Below, one piece after another: positions 52,609-61,778 of a stretch of 64,000 nt of DNA. Positions within the stretch are counted from its first letter, which is position 1, and every line of letters begins with the position of its first letter. Source of the DNA: JACCTU01 sp963737405. Lineage in GTDB: Bacteria; Actinomycetota; Thermoleophilia; Gaiellales; Gaiellaceae. A program made the translations under genes and the position numbers. Location of the stretch: positions 1 through 64,000 of the forward strand of contig CAVTSL010000009.1 in NCBI GenBank assembly GCA_963737405.1, read 5' to 3'. The notes beneath the pieces are model-generated. The model had not been told where the DNA came from. It did not search any database and was given only the letters and a program-made list of their open reading frames with translations.

Positions 52609-52641
52609 GTCCGAGTCCTCCGAGTAACCGAGATCTCCAAC

Positions 52642-53082
52642 TTGCTCCCCATCGGTGAGGTCGCGCGTCGCAGCGGCGTGGCGTCGTCAGCTCTGCGCTT
52701 CTACGAGCAACGCGGCCTGATCAACTCGGAGCGAGCGGGCTCGGGCCACCGCCGCTACCCCCGCCCCGTGCTCCGCCGAATCGCCTTCATCGTCTTCGCG
52801 CAGCGGATCGGCCTGACGCTGGACGAGATCGGCGCCGAGCTCGCGAAGCTCCCTCCCCATCAAGCGCCGACGCGCCGAGACTGGTCCGCTCTCTCGGCCA
52901 CATGGAGGTCGAGGATCGAGGAGCGGATCGCCGAGCTGGAGCGCCTGAAGGTCGGGCTGACCGAGTGCATCGGCTGCGGCTGTCTGTCGCTCGACCGCTG
53001 CAAGCTTGCCAACCCCGGCGACCGCGCAGCCGCTCTCGGGCCCGGCCCCCGCTACTGGATCGGCGACCGACCGCCCAGCTGA
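52642..53082 (+). CDS. soxR: Redox-sensitive MerR-family activator SoxR
   Basis: A 146-residue protein from TTG 52642. The MerR helix-turn-helix IGEVARRSGVASSALRFYEQRGLI is followed by HRRYPRPVLRRIAFI, a dimerisation helix, and the [2Fe-2S] ligands C-x2-C-x-C-x5-C in CIGCGCLSLDRC. This cysteine set identifies SoxR, which is activated by oxidation of the cluster by redox-cycling compounds. It is divergent from DUF5519 with an operator between them. Confidence 0.95.
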   Translation: MLPIGEVARRSGVASSALRFYEQRGLINSERAGSGHRRYPRPVLRRIAFIVFAQRIGLTLDEIGAELAKLPPHQAPTRRDWSALSATWRSRIEERIAELERLKVGLTECIGCGCLSLDRCKLANPGDRAAALGPGPRYWIGDRPPS

Positions 53083-53246
53083 CAGGCGTCCGAACCAGAC
53101 AGCTCGCCGCGGAGCGCGCAATCCAGTGACGGTGCCGAGGGAGCCTCAGCCGTCGCCGCGCACTTCTTGCTGCGCAGCACGCCTTCGTCGCCGGCGAAGA
53201 AGCGAGACGGCGCCACCCGGCGAGGTCGTAGTTCTGTCGAGCCTGG

Positions 53247-53954
53247 CTACGTGAAGACGTTCACGGCACGGGCGATGACCAGCCCGATCACTGCCAGGGA
53301 GACGATCGATTGCAGTGCCATCAAGAGCTTCGCCCAGTGACTCACAGGCATGACGTCGGTCGGGCTGAAGGCCGTGCTGGTGGTCAGCCCGAGGATGAGA
53401 TAGTCGACGTAGTGCGGGAGCCACCCCGGCGGAGCGAACTCCGGGCTCATCTGCTGCGTAAACGCGAAGTCGGGATACTCCCGCTCTCGTCGGTGGCGGG
53501 CGAGCGGCCCGCCGCCGTCGAGGAGCCAGTACAGAAGACTGAAGGCGACGACGTTTCCGAGCCAGATCAATCCGCCCGAAGCGAGGAGCGAGTCCGCAGA
53601 CTCCGTCACCTTCCCGCCGCGGACCAGGTCTGTGATCAGGACCACGGTCGAGATCAAGGCCAACACGACGAGCGCGACGACGAGGGCGATCGCGATCGGC
53701 CGCAACCACCTGCGGCGCCCGACGGCACGGGCCGGATCGGCGGCGAGCAGCGCGACGAGCACGGCGACCTCGAGCCCCGGAACGAGCCAGTGCGGTCCGA
53801 TGGTCTCCCTGTGCGGCTCGGCGACGCGCACGGCGATCGTGATGCCGATGAAGGACAAGACTGCGAGCGCGACAGGCCAGCGCGGCTCGATCTTGGCCGC
53901 CGACTCGCGCTGCTCAGGAGTGCCTTCTGGTTCTCGGGCGCTCTCGACCGTCAT
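53247..53954 (-). CDS. Ion-channel-like/DUF1345-type membrane protein
   Basis: A 235-residue protein with about five membrane segments (WPVALAVLSFIGITIAV, PIAIALVVALVVLALISTVVLI, LIWLGNVVAFSLLYWLL). The late LGLTTSTAFSPTDVMPVSHWAKLLMALQSIVSLAVIGLVIARAVN resembles the pore-end signature of two-helix potassium-channel-like/DUF1345 proteins, although no GYGD filter is present. Probably not a selective potassium channel. It is 8 bases upstream of nothing on the same strand except the META gene end at 53963, so the two may be co-transcribed. Confidence 0.75.
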   Translation of the reverse strand: MTVESAREPEGTPEQRESAAKIEPRWPVALAVLSFIGITIAVRVAEPHRETIGPHWLVPGLEVAVLVALLAADPARAVGRRRWLRPIAIALVVALVVLALISTVVLITDLVRGGKVTESADSLLASGGLIWLGNVVAFSLLYWLLDGGGPLARHRREREYPDFAFTQQMSPEFAPPGWLPHYVDYLILGLTTSTAFSPTDVMPVSHWAKLLMALQSIVSLAVIGLVIARAVNVFT

Positions 53955-53962
53955 CGAGCTCG

Positions 53963-54742
53963 TTACTTCGCTCGCACGGGCGCATACGAAGCGACGTAGG
54001 TTCCGTCGGCACTGAGGAGCGCGAGCGTGCCGCCGTCGAGCCTGTAGCGCACGGCCGTCGGGAGTGCGGCGAGGTAGGCAGCCTCTTGCTCCATCACACC
54101 GTCGGGAGAGGCGCAGGCCTTCTTGGTCCCCGCCGGTGGGGCGATCTCGATTCCGCCCCGATCGGTGGTGTACGACGTTCTATAGGTGTTGCACCCGGCC
54201 GAGCCGGTCAGCGTCCCGTCGTCGCCGAAGGTCGCCGTGATCTCGGTGCCCGGCAATGGGCTGGCCAATGCGGTGCCCGTCTGGATCGCCGTCGCCTCCC
54301 AGTCGCCCACTGGCGTCGCGGCCTTGTAACGGAGCAGCTCGCTCTCGTCCTCGAGGAGGACGAGGTCGGCGTTGTCCGAACGCCAGCCGGTCACACGCGC
54401 CAGTGCTTCGAGGTATGCACGCTCCACCGCATCGGCGGGCGGCAGACAGGCCATCCTGGTCGTCGCGGTCGTCCCGATCTCGAGCGAGTCGCCGTCGAGC
54501 GTGTACGGAGCCGTGAAGCGATTGCAGCCGGTCGACCCGCCGACCGTCCCGTCGGCGAACGTCGCACTCGGCGGCGTCGCCTCCCAGCCCTCGACGTCGA
54601 CGCCGGTCGCGAGCACCCACGGTACGTCGGCGAACGAGGCGGCGTCCGCAGCGACATCGGTCTCGTTCCCGTCGTCACCGCCACATCCAGCGAGCGCCGC
54701 GAGCGCCAGCGGGACGGCGAGGAGCGCGACGGCGGAACGCAT
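53963..54742 (-). CDS. Lipoprotein with two META/HslJ domains
   Basis: A 259-residue protein. ATG 54742 is preferred because a lipoprotein signal follows immediately (VPLALAALAGCGG, lipid-attached Cys about residue 21). Two repeated META domains follow, each with the heat-shock HslJ-like pattern ATFADGTVGGSTGCNRFTAPY and ATFGDDGTLTGSAGCNTYRTSY, and conserved cysteines in MACLPP and KACASP. It is anchored outside the membrane. META proteins are linked to motility and drug resistance in other bacteria; the role here is unknown. Confidence 0.9.
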   Translation of the reverse strand: MRSAVALLAVPLALAALAGCGGDDGNETDVAADAASFADVPWVLATGVDVEGWEATPPSATFADGTVGGSTGCNRFTAPYTLDGDSLEIGTTATTRMACLPPADAVERAYLEALARVTGWRSDNADLVLLEDESELLRYKAATPVGDWEATAIQTGTALASPLPGTEITATFGDDGTLTGSAGCNTYRTSYTTDRGGIEIAPPAGTKKACASPDGVMEQEAAYLAALPTAVRYRLDGGTLALLSADGTYVASYAPVRAK

Positions 54743-54821
54743 CCCCCGCAACCCTAACGGGGAAGCAGAAGCCTCAGAACGACCAGACCAGCGAACGAGC
54801 AGCACGGCGATCATCGCGAGT

Positions 54822-56199
54822 TCACTCGCCGAGACGCGGAAGTCCCCAGAGCATCACGTAGAGAACGCGCGGCCGCCCGGCTTCGTCGAAGCTTCCGAAG
54901 GTCACGGTCGGGTTGTCGGGATCGGTCGCGTCGACGACGAAGGTTTGCTCGTCGAGGGGCAACGCCTGGGCCACGCCGTCCTCGCTCTCGATGCGTAGAC
55001 CTGCTTCGGTCGCCGTCACCTCGACACGTCGGTCGGGCCACGCGTAGACACCGGTGAAGCGCGTGAGGTCGCCGGCGGAACCAGGTTGTGCATCCAGGCG
55101 CAGCGGGGGCACGGTGATGTCGAAGCACGAGTGCATCAGCTCCGGGAAGAGCGACCGATACAACGCACGCCCGCTGTCGCCGTTCGTCATCAACACGATC
55201 GCGGCGCGTCGCTCGGGGACGAGTCGGAGGACCGCGCGTTCGCCGGGGAGGACGCTGTCCCAGCCCCACACGCGGCCGCCCTCCCAGTCGAACCACGCCC
55301 AGCCGAGACACCAGCCGTCGAGCCAGCCGTAAATCCGTGGTGCGGGCTGCGGCCGACGCAACTCCGCGAGTGAGGGATCGTCGAGATGAAGTGCCGCGAA
55401 GCGCAACATGTCACCGACGGTCGACACCACCGTCGTGCCGGCGGGGCCGAGCGCCCGCGGCACCCACGGTTCGACCGGCACCGGGCCGTCAACGGTCACC
55501 TGATGTCCGGAGACGCGAGCGCTCGAGTCCTGCTCGGTTGCGAACGTCGTGTCACTCATCTCGCGTCGGAGCGAACAGACTGCGACGCATCGCGTCCTCC
55601 CACACGCGTCCTGTCACCGTCTCGATTGCGCGCCCGAGCACGCACCAGCCGGCGTTCGTGTACGACCAGATGTCGGTCGTCGGCTCTTCCGCCGCGACGC
55701 TCGATACGAACCTCGAGAGCACGTCGTCGTCCATTTCGGGCCGTCCGGCGAAGTCGAACTCGAGCGCTCTGCGAAGGGGAAGCCCGGAACGATTCGCGAG
55801 CAGGTCACGCACGCTGGCACGCTCGGCCCATGTCGCGTCACGGAGCTCCGGAACGTACGTCGCGATCGGATCGTCCAGTGACAGCCGGCCGTCCTGCGCG
55901 AGGCGCGCAACGACCGTCGCGACCATCGACTTCGTCAGCGAGCCGACGCCGAAACGGCTCTCCGCGGTGACCGGGGCGCCCGTCTTCGTGTTCGCAACGC
56001 CGTGCCACGCGAACGTCTCGACGCCATCGCGCCGGATGCCGACGGCCGCACCCGGCACACGATGGGCGAGCGCGTGCTCGCGCAGGAGCTCTGCCAGTTC
56101 CTGCTCGGTCAGCGCGATGGCGCCAACGCGCCCGACTCCGATGCGGTGTGGATGAACTCGATGATCAACGGCCAGAAGCGGTCCGGAGCGTCCAGCCAC
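54822..56199 (-). CDS. Serine hydrolase, beta-lactamase/class C type (one frameshift)
   Basis: The N-terminal half shows LTEQELAELLREHALAHRVPGAAVGI and FGVGSLTKSMVATVVA, the SxxK catalytic motif (SLTK), then the YTNAGW tyrosine motif. After a slip near 55553 (CGA GAT GAG TGA becomes ATG AGT GAC) the rest continues with GTTVVSTVGDMLRFAAL, LDGWCLGWAWFDWEGG and a C-terminal beta domain. Together about 450 residues, the size of serine hydrolases of the beta-lactamase fold (esterase or D-aminopeptidase-like). The start is uncertain because the frame is open into the upstream gene; similarity begins near 56120. Confidence 0.83.
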
Positions 56200-56978
56200 G
56201 TGAAGTGGCCTGCTCCCTCGACGATCTCGAGCTGCGCGATCCCCTCTGGCAGCGCGCCGACGATCTCTTCGGCCGCGGCGACCGGTGTGACGGGATCGAG
56301 CTCGCCGACCGAGACGAGCGTCGGAGATTCGACAAGGCCGAGCAGATCCACGATGTCGAGTCGGCGCATGACCTCCATGCCGTGCGCGTTGAGCTCGACG
56401 TTCTTCGGCGTGCGAGCCCGTTGGTCGTCATCCGGGACGCGCAGCCCGAACGCGGCATAGACGCGAGCCCACTCCTCGTCCGACACGCCCTCGCCGCGGA
56501 AGCTGCGCCCGGCGAGCTCCGCGACCTCGTCGCCCGCGACGGAACGGAACCCCTCGACCAGCCGCGGTACGTCGAAGCGGGCGAACCCCGACTGGACGAC
56601 GAGCCCGGCCGCATGTCCCGGGTGGCGCGCGCCGTAGAGCAGAACGATCGGGGCACCCATCGAATGCCCGAAGACGATCGGTCTCGCGATCCCGAGCGCG
56701 TCACAGAAGACACGGATGTCGTCCGCGCACGCTTCGACGGTCCACGCAGTTGCGTCGCCCCACGTCGACCGCCCGTGGCCGCTCAGGTCGAGGTAGACGA
56801 CCTGGGCGTGCTCCGCAAGTCGCGCGAAGTCCGGCTTGAAGTACGAATGGTCATAGGAGCCTGGGCCTCCGTGGACGAGCACGACCGTCGGCCGTTGCCG
56901 CATCTCGCTGCCGGCCGGCACGAGTACCGGTCCATCGACGTCGAACCACAGTCGCGCCCCGTTGACGTCGATCTGCAT
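56109..56978 (-). CDS. Alpha/beta hydrolase, proline-iminopeptidase-like
   Basis: A 289-residue hydrolase. VVLVHGGPGSYDHSYFKPDF is the HGGPG oxyanion loop of the prolyl-aminopeptidase branch, GHSMGAPIVLLYGARHP holds the nucleophile, GELDPVTP the acid and GAGHFTWLDAP the His. The cap is short. It overlaps or abuts the serine hydrolase gene downstream. It could be a peptidase, esterase or lactonase. Confidence 0.9.
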   Translation of the reverse strand: MQIDVNGARLWFDVDGPVLVPAGSEMRQRPTVVLVHGGPGSYDHSYFKPDFARLAEHAQVVYLDLSGHGRSTWGDATAWTVEACADDIRVFCDALGIARPIVFGHSMGAPIVLLYGARHPGHAAGLVVQSGFARFDVPRLVEGFRSVAGDEVAELAGRSFRGEGVSDEEWARVYAAFGLRVPDDDQRARTPKNVELNAHGMEVMRRLDIVDLLGLVESPTLVSVGELDPVTPVAAAEEIVGALPEGIAQLEIVEGAGHFTWLDAPDRFWPLIIEFIHTASESGALAPSR

Positions 56979-57056
56979 CGCCTCTCGCGATCATAGGGAG
57001 ATCGCGCCGGTCGATCGTTGCCGTGACCCGACGCTGATCAGTACCGTTGGGTCGCT

Positions 57057-57650
57057 ATGCCACTGACGAAAGAGGGTCGCGGCACCGGCCTCGCGGTCGC
57101 AGTCGATCTCGTCAACACCTGGGACGAGCTCGAGAGCGAACCGGAACTGATCGAGGATCTCGCCGATGTCCGCTTCTGGCTCAGGTGGCACGGCTTGAAC
57201 CGGGCCGCGAAGGAGCTGCACGAGGCGGACGTCGACGCGGTCCTCGCGTTGAGGACCCGCCTCGCCCGCGTCTTCGACGCCAGGGACGAGCCGGCGGCCG
57301 TGAAGCTCCTCAACCAACTGGCGCGCGAGTACGGAACCCCGCCGCAGCTCGAACGCGACGGCGGCGGCTGGCGACTCCGCTCCTGGCCGGACGAGCGCGA
57401 GGGGCTCCGGTTCGTCGCCGCATACGCGGGCGCCGGACTGGTCGAAGGTCTCACGGCGTTCGGCTGGGAGCGCTTCGGCCGCTGCGCCGGATCGCCGTGC
57501 AGGTGCGCATTCGTCGACAGAAGCCGGAACCGCACGCGGCGCTACTGCTCCACGCAGTGCGCCGACCGCGTCGCCCAGGCCGACCACCGCGCGCGGCAGA
57601 AGGCTCGTCCCGCCTCCTCGCGGAGGCGGGACGCCTCGGGCGAGGACTAG
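57057..57650 (+). CDS. ABATE/CGNR zinc-finger transcriptional regulator
   Basis: A 197-residue protein. AVAVDLVNTWDELESEPELIEDLADVRFWL is the N-terminal ABATE domain (predicted stress or ligand sensor). The C-terminal CGNR finger has C-x4-C in GRCAGSPCRCAF, then DRSRNRTRRYCSTQCADR with the last two cysteines. Predicted to bind DNA; it probably regulates a neighbouring or divergent gene. Its stop TAG shares CTAG with the stop of the convergent secreted-protein gene. Confidence 0.9.
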   Translation: MPLTKEGRGTGLAVAVDLVNTWDELESEPELIEDLADVRFWLRWHGLNRAAKELHEADVDAVLALRTRLARVFDARDEPAAVKLLNQLAREYGTPPQLERDGGGWRLRSWPDEREGLRFVAAYAGAGLVEGLTAFGWERFGRCAGSPCRCAFVDRSRNRTRRYCSTQCADRVAQADHRARQKARPASSRRRDASGED

Positions 57651-58153
57651 GAGAGGCCCTCGCAGGTCGCCGGGAACTGGCTCGGGTCCTGCTGGCCCGT
57701 CGACTTGACGATCGTGAGCGGCGTGAACGGGTCGCCCGCGTCGGCGATGTAGACGAGCTTGCCGACCGCGGCGAACGTCGTTCCCTCACCGGGAACGGTG
57801 AAGTGCCCGTCGTTGCCGTTGATCGTCACCGTCACCGTGCCGTCGCCGTTCGGCTCGATGATGAACGGCCCGGCCAGCACCGTCGTCAGCGTCTTGCCGT
57901 TCGCCGGGTTCGTGTAGGTGACCTTGAAGCTGACCGCGTGCGTGACGTCCTTGCCGCTCGAGAACACCGTCTCGCGGAGCGTCCCCTCCGTGTGGAACAT
58001 GAACGGGAACGGGCACGGTCCGGCGGGGATCGTCCCGATGCGGTCCAGCTGCGTGATGGTCACGACCGGTTTGTCGGCTGCTGCCATCGGCGCGATCACG
58101 AGCAGCATCGTCGCCGCGGCCGAGGCTGTCAGTGCGAAGACCTTCCTCCTCAT
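57647..58153 (-). CDS. Secreted protein of unknown function
   Basis: A 168-residue protein with signal peptide (FALTASAAATMLLVIAPMAAA). The mature part is beta-rich: PCPFPFMFHTEGTLRETVF, VTYTNPANGKTLTTVLAG, GHFTVPGEGTTFAAVGKLVY, and a final TCEGLS. Motif order matches the secreted protein at 20092, so both belong to one uncharacterised exported family with two cysteines. Confidence 0.8.
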   Translation of the reverse strand: MRRKVFALTASAAATMLLVIAPMAAADKPVVTITQLDRIGTIPAGPCPFPFMFHTEGTLRETVFSSGKDVTHAVSFKVTYTNPANGKTLTTVLAGPFIIEPNGDGTVTVTINGNDGHFTVPGEGTTFAAVGKLVYIADAGDPFTPLTIVKSTGQQDPSQFPATCEGLS

Positions 58154-58243
58154 CGTCCCTCCTCGTCAGTGGTATCAGCGCCTACGATCCTGACGCGCTT
58201 GGTCAGGAGCTAAGACGCTGTGACCGCTGACTGGTTAGGAGGC

Positions 58244-59649
58244 TCAGGGAAGCGCGAAGAGGACGTACGCGTCGATCGCGTTCTGCCTGCCCTTCACCCG
58301 CAGTCCGGACCGCTGCTCGACGACAGCGCCGTCGGGCAGCTGCTCGTACGTCCGCTGCGCCGATCAGCACCCCGCCGGCCGGGGCGAGGCTCTCCAGCCG
58401 GGCGCCGGTGTTGACCGTGTCGCCGACGAGCGGATAGGCAACGTAGCCCTCCCCGCCGACCTCGTGCACGACCGCCTCGCCGCTGTTGACACCGACGCGC
58501 ATGCGCGGCCAATCCGGATGCTGCTCGGCAAGGTCGGCAAACCGGCGCTGCAGCTCGAGCGCCGCACGCGCGGCCCGCACGGCGTGGTCGGGCTGGTCGC
58601 CGCGGCTGTTGAAGAGCGCGACGATCCCGTCCCCGATGAACTTCTCGACCTCGCCGCCGAACTGACGAGTGAGCAGAGGCGCAGCAACGCCCCAGTAGGC
58701 CGTCGAGCACGGCGGCGACCTCACGCGGCGTCGAGCGTTCGGCGAAGCCCGTGAACCCGACGAGGTCGCCGAAGAGGACGCTGATGTCCTGGCGGCGCTC
58801 CCGCGTCGTCGACAGGTAGAGATGTCGGAACCGCTCGTCGCGCCATTCCCGTCGGGCCGCGAGCCCGATCACCAGGTACGCCAGGACGATCAGGCCGTGC
58901 CACTCCCACCAGCTCGCGTGCCACTTCCGCTCGCCGGTGACCGCGACGCCGATCATCGCCTCCGCCAGGAGCAGGAAGCAGGCGATCACGGCGGCCGGGA
59001 GCAGATTCCGCCCGTGTCGGAAGATCGCCCAGTAGCGTGCCGCGCTCACCGCGTACACGAACGTCCCGAGAATCGCGAGGACGAGAACGAAGGTGTCGGT
59101 GGCGGCCTCGCTGCCGGCACGAAGCGGCGGCAGCTCGGCGACGGTCCACGCGAACCATGCGGCCATCGAGAACAGCACTGCGACCCGCAGCAGCGTCCGG
59201 CGGCGGATCAACGCCGTCCCGATCCCCGGCCGGATGTCGACGAACGCCGACGCTCCGGCAAAGACCGCGCTGACGAGGAGCCCCACCGGAATCGCGACCA
59301 TGAACCCGCCGTACTCCTTCGAGAAGAGAACGCCCGGCGTCCCGATCGCGTGCAGGCCGAGGAAGCCGCCGGTCGCCATGAAGGCAAGCGACAGGAGCAA
59401 GACCCGCGCATCGCCCCGTCGGTTGGCCGCCTCGCCCGCGGCGTAGCCGAGCACGAACGCCACCGCCCCGACGATCCCGAAGACGACGAAGTGCGCGCGG
59501 TAGTTCTCGAAGTGCGGGTCGAGCTCGGACCGAAGCAGCAGCGAGAGGAGCCCGACGAGCGGGAGCGCGGCCGCGAGCAGCGCTGCGACGACACGTGTCA
59601 CCGACCGGGTCGGCTTCTCTCGATCGCTCTTCGGCCGAACTCTCGCCAT
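58244..59649 (-). CDS. Membrane-bound class III adenylate cyclase (two frameshifts)
   Basis: The N-terminal 270 residues have about seven membrane helices (VVAALLAAALPLVGLLSLLL, FVVFGIVGAVAFVLGYAAG, AVIACFLLLAEAMIGV). The catalytic domain begins QDISVLFGDLVGFTGFAERST with the metal Asp, slips frame near 58715, continues as GEVEKFIGDGIVALFNSRGD (second metal Asp) and MRVGVNSGEAVVHEV, GDTVNTGARLESLAPAGG, and slips again near 58365 to end VKGRQNAIDAYVLFALP. The stop at 58244 follows from that last frame. Second cyclase of the window. Confidence 0.85.
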
Positions 59650-59773
59650 GCTTCGCCATCCCTTGACGGGCAGTTCTCCTCATGACGCGGGGAACGGCGT
59701 CCTTCTTCCCGAGCGCACGCGCCGAATGGCCAGGCGGTACGATCGGCGCTCGAGCGGTCCGGGAGGGGACGCG

Positions 59774-60256
59774 ATGGCGGTCGACTACTTCATCAAGTTC
59801 GACGGCATCAAGGGCGAGAGCACCGATGCCAAGCACAAGGACGAGATCGACGTCGAGGCGTGGAGCTGGGGCGAGACGCACGCCGGCAGCACCGGGATGG
59901 GTGGCGGCGCGGGCGCCGGCAAGGTCTCGATGCAGGACTTCCACTTCGTGATGGCGCTGAACACGGCGAGCGTCAGCCTGATGAAGGCCTGCGCGACCGG
60001 GCAGCACATCAAGATGGCCACGTTCACGGGCCGCAAGGCCGGCAAGGAGCAGCAGGAGTACCTCACGTTCAAGTTCCACGACGTCCTCGTCAGCTCGTAC
60101 CAGACGAGTGGAGCCGAGGGCGCGCCGCTCCCGATCGACTCGGTGTCGTTCAACTTCGCCAAGATCGAGGTCGCGTACAAGCCACAGAAGGCCGACGGGT
60201 CCCTGGGAGCAGCGGTCGAGTTCAGGTACGACCTGAAGACGAACAAGTCCTTCTAG
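59774..60256 (+). CDS. Hcp-like type VI secretion tube protein (orphan)
   Basis: A 160-residue protein from ATG 59774 with GGGAGGGGA upstream. VDYFIKFDGIKGESTDAKHKD, EIDVEAWSWGETHAGST, VSMQDFHFVMALNTASVSLM and the C-terminal beta strands (VSFNFAKIEVAYKPQ, FRYDLKTNK) match the Hcp1 fold that forms hexameric rings in type VI secretion. No other secretion component (sheath, baseplate, VgrG, ClpV) is in the window. Orphan Hcp-like genes are known from actinobacterial genomes, but the role is unclear. It is followed 10 bases later by a methyltransferase gene. Confidence 0.88.
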   Translation: MAVDYFIKFDGIKGESTDAKHKDEIDVEAWSWGETHAGSTGMGGGAGAGKVSMQDFHFVMALNTASVSLMKACATGQHIKMATFTGRKAGKEQQEYLTFKFHDVLVSSYQTSGAEGAPLPIDSVSFNFAKIEVAYKPQKADGSLGAAVEFRYDLKTNKSF

Positions 60257-60266
60257 CGCCGTAGCC

Positions 60267-61757
60267 GTGGAGCCCGTCCGCGCCGTCCCTCCTCCCGGAC
60301 GTCCGGAACCGCCGCGCGCGGAGAGCCGGCCGGCGGCAGTCGAGCTCGCCCGGCTGCTGCGGGACGCGGGCTACGAGCCGGACCGGATCCAGGAGCGGCT
60401 CGCGACGGGCGACCAACTCCTCGCGCGGTCGCCCGAGCTGCCGTCGTACCTGCGACGGCTCGGCGACGCGGACGAGCTGGCGGTGCTGCTCCGGCTCTTC
60501 CTGCTCGGGGTTCCCGTCGCACGCGCGCGCCTCGACGAGCTCGTGGGATCCAAGCTCCGGGAACGGCTCGCCGGAGCCGGCCTTCTCGTCGCAGACTCCG
60601 AGGTGGTCCACGGTGCGGCCCGCCTCGTTCCTCACGACGAGCTGCTGATCGCGTCCGATCACGCGGGCGCGGCGGAAGTGCACGCCGACCACGTGCCGGG
60701 AGTGCACCGCCCGTCCGTCGCACTCGCGCACCTCACGGTTCGCGGCGAGGGCGAGCGCGCTCTCGACCTCTGCACCGGGAACGGGATCCAGGCGATCCTG
60801 CTCGCGGCGCATGCCGAGCACGTCGTCGCGACGGACGTGAACGAAAGGGCGCTCGCCTACGCTGCGTTCAACGCAGCGCTCAACGGCGTCGGCAACGTCG
60901 AGACGCGGGCCGGCAGCTTCTTCGAGCCGGTCGAGGGCGAGCAGTTCGACCTCGTCGTCGCGAACCCGCCGTACGTCGTCTCGCCCGAGAGCGCGTTTCT
61001 GTTCCGGGACGGCGGGATGCGCGGCGACGCGGTCTCCGAGCACGTCGTGCGATCGGCGCCGGCCGCGCTCGCCCCGGGCGCGTTCGCCTGCGTTCTGATC
61101 GCGTGGGCACTCGATCCGGAGGATCCGGCCGAACGTCCGCGCAAGTGGCTCGAAGGCTCGGGCTGCGACGCGTTCCTGCTCCACACCTCGACGGACGACC
61201 CGATCGAGACGGCAACCGTGTGGAACCGCGATCTCCTCGACCGGCCCGAGGCGTACGCCGAGGCACTCGACCGCTGGCTGACCTACTACCGCGAGCTCGG
61301 GATCGAGCAGCTCGGCTACGCCTGCGTCGTGCTGCGGAAGCGAGGCGACGGACGTGACGGCTGGCTCGAGGCGCTGCAGCTGCCGCGCGCCGCCCTCCGT
61401 CCCGCGGGACGGCACGTGCGAAAGCTCTTCGAGACGCACGACCGGCTGTCGGAGCTCGACGCGGACGGTGGGCTTCTCGACCGGCGACTGCGCGTCGTCG
61501 ACGACGCCGTCGTCACGCAGGACACGCGCTTCACCGAAGGCGGCTGGCAGTCGGAGAGCCTGACGCTCCGGCTCGAGACCGGCTTGCCGTTCTCCGCGGA
61601 GCTCGATCCGCCGACGGCGCGATTGGTCCGCGGGCTCGACGGTTCGAGGACGCTGGACGAGGCGCTCGCAGCGGCCGTCGAAGCCGACGCTCGGACGACG
61701 GGTCTCTCCCTTGCGCGCCAGATGCTGGAGGTCGGTTTCCTCGAGCTCGCGGACTAG
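60267..61757 (+). CDS. PrmC/HemK-like methyltransferase
   Basis: A 496-residue protein from GTG 60267. A helical N-terminus (ELARLLRDAGYEPDRIQERL) is followed by a class I methyltransferase core: motif I ALDLCTGNGIQAILLAAHAE, LVVANPPYVVSPES with the NPPY motif that marks N-methylation of glutamine, adenine or similar planar nitrogen. A long C-terminal domain (GGWQSESLTLRLETG, LSLARQMLEVGFLELAD) resembles a PqqD/winged-helix-like tail. Substrate unknown; the tail is typical of large actinobacterial members. Confidence 0.87.
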   Translation: MEPVRAVPPPGRPEPPRAESRPAAVELARLLRDAGYEPDRIQERLATGDQLLARSPELPSYLRRLGDADELAVLLRLFLLGVPVARARLDELVGSKLRERLAGAGLLVADSEVVHGAARLVPHDELLIASDHAGAAEVHADHVPGVHRPSVALAHLTVRGEGERALDLCTGNGIQAILLAAHAEHVVATDVNERALAYAAFNAALNGVGNVETRAGSFFEPVEGEQFDLVVANPPYVVSPESAFLFRDGGMRGDAVSEHVVRSAPAALAPGAFACVLIAWALDPEDPAERPRKWLEGSGCDAFLLHTSTDDPIETATVWNRDLLDRPEAYAEALDRWLTYYRELGIEQLGYACVVLRKRGDGRDGWLEALQLPRAALRPAGRHVRKLFETHDRLSELDADGGLLDRRLRVVDDAVVTQDTRFTEGGWQSESLTLRLETGLPFSAELDPPTARLVRGLDGSRTLDEALAAAVEADARTTGLSLARQMLEVGFLELAD

Positions 61758-61778
61758 GCGCTCGATAGCGTCCTGCCG

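Noticed and set aside
54822..55559. The two halves of the serine hydrolase as two separate coupled genes (overlapping stop and ATG)
   Set aside because: Neither half alone is a complete fold, and the same type of slip occurs in many other genes here.
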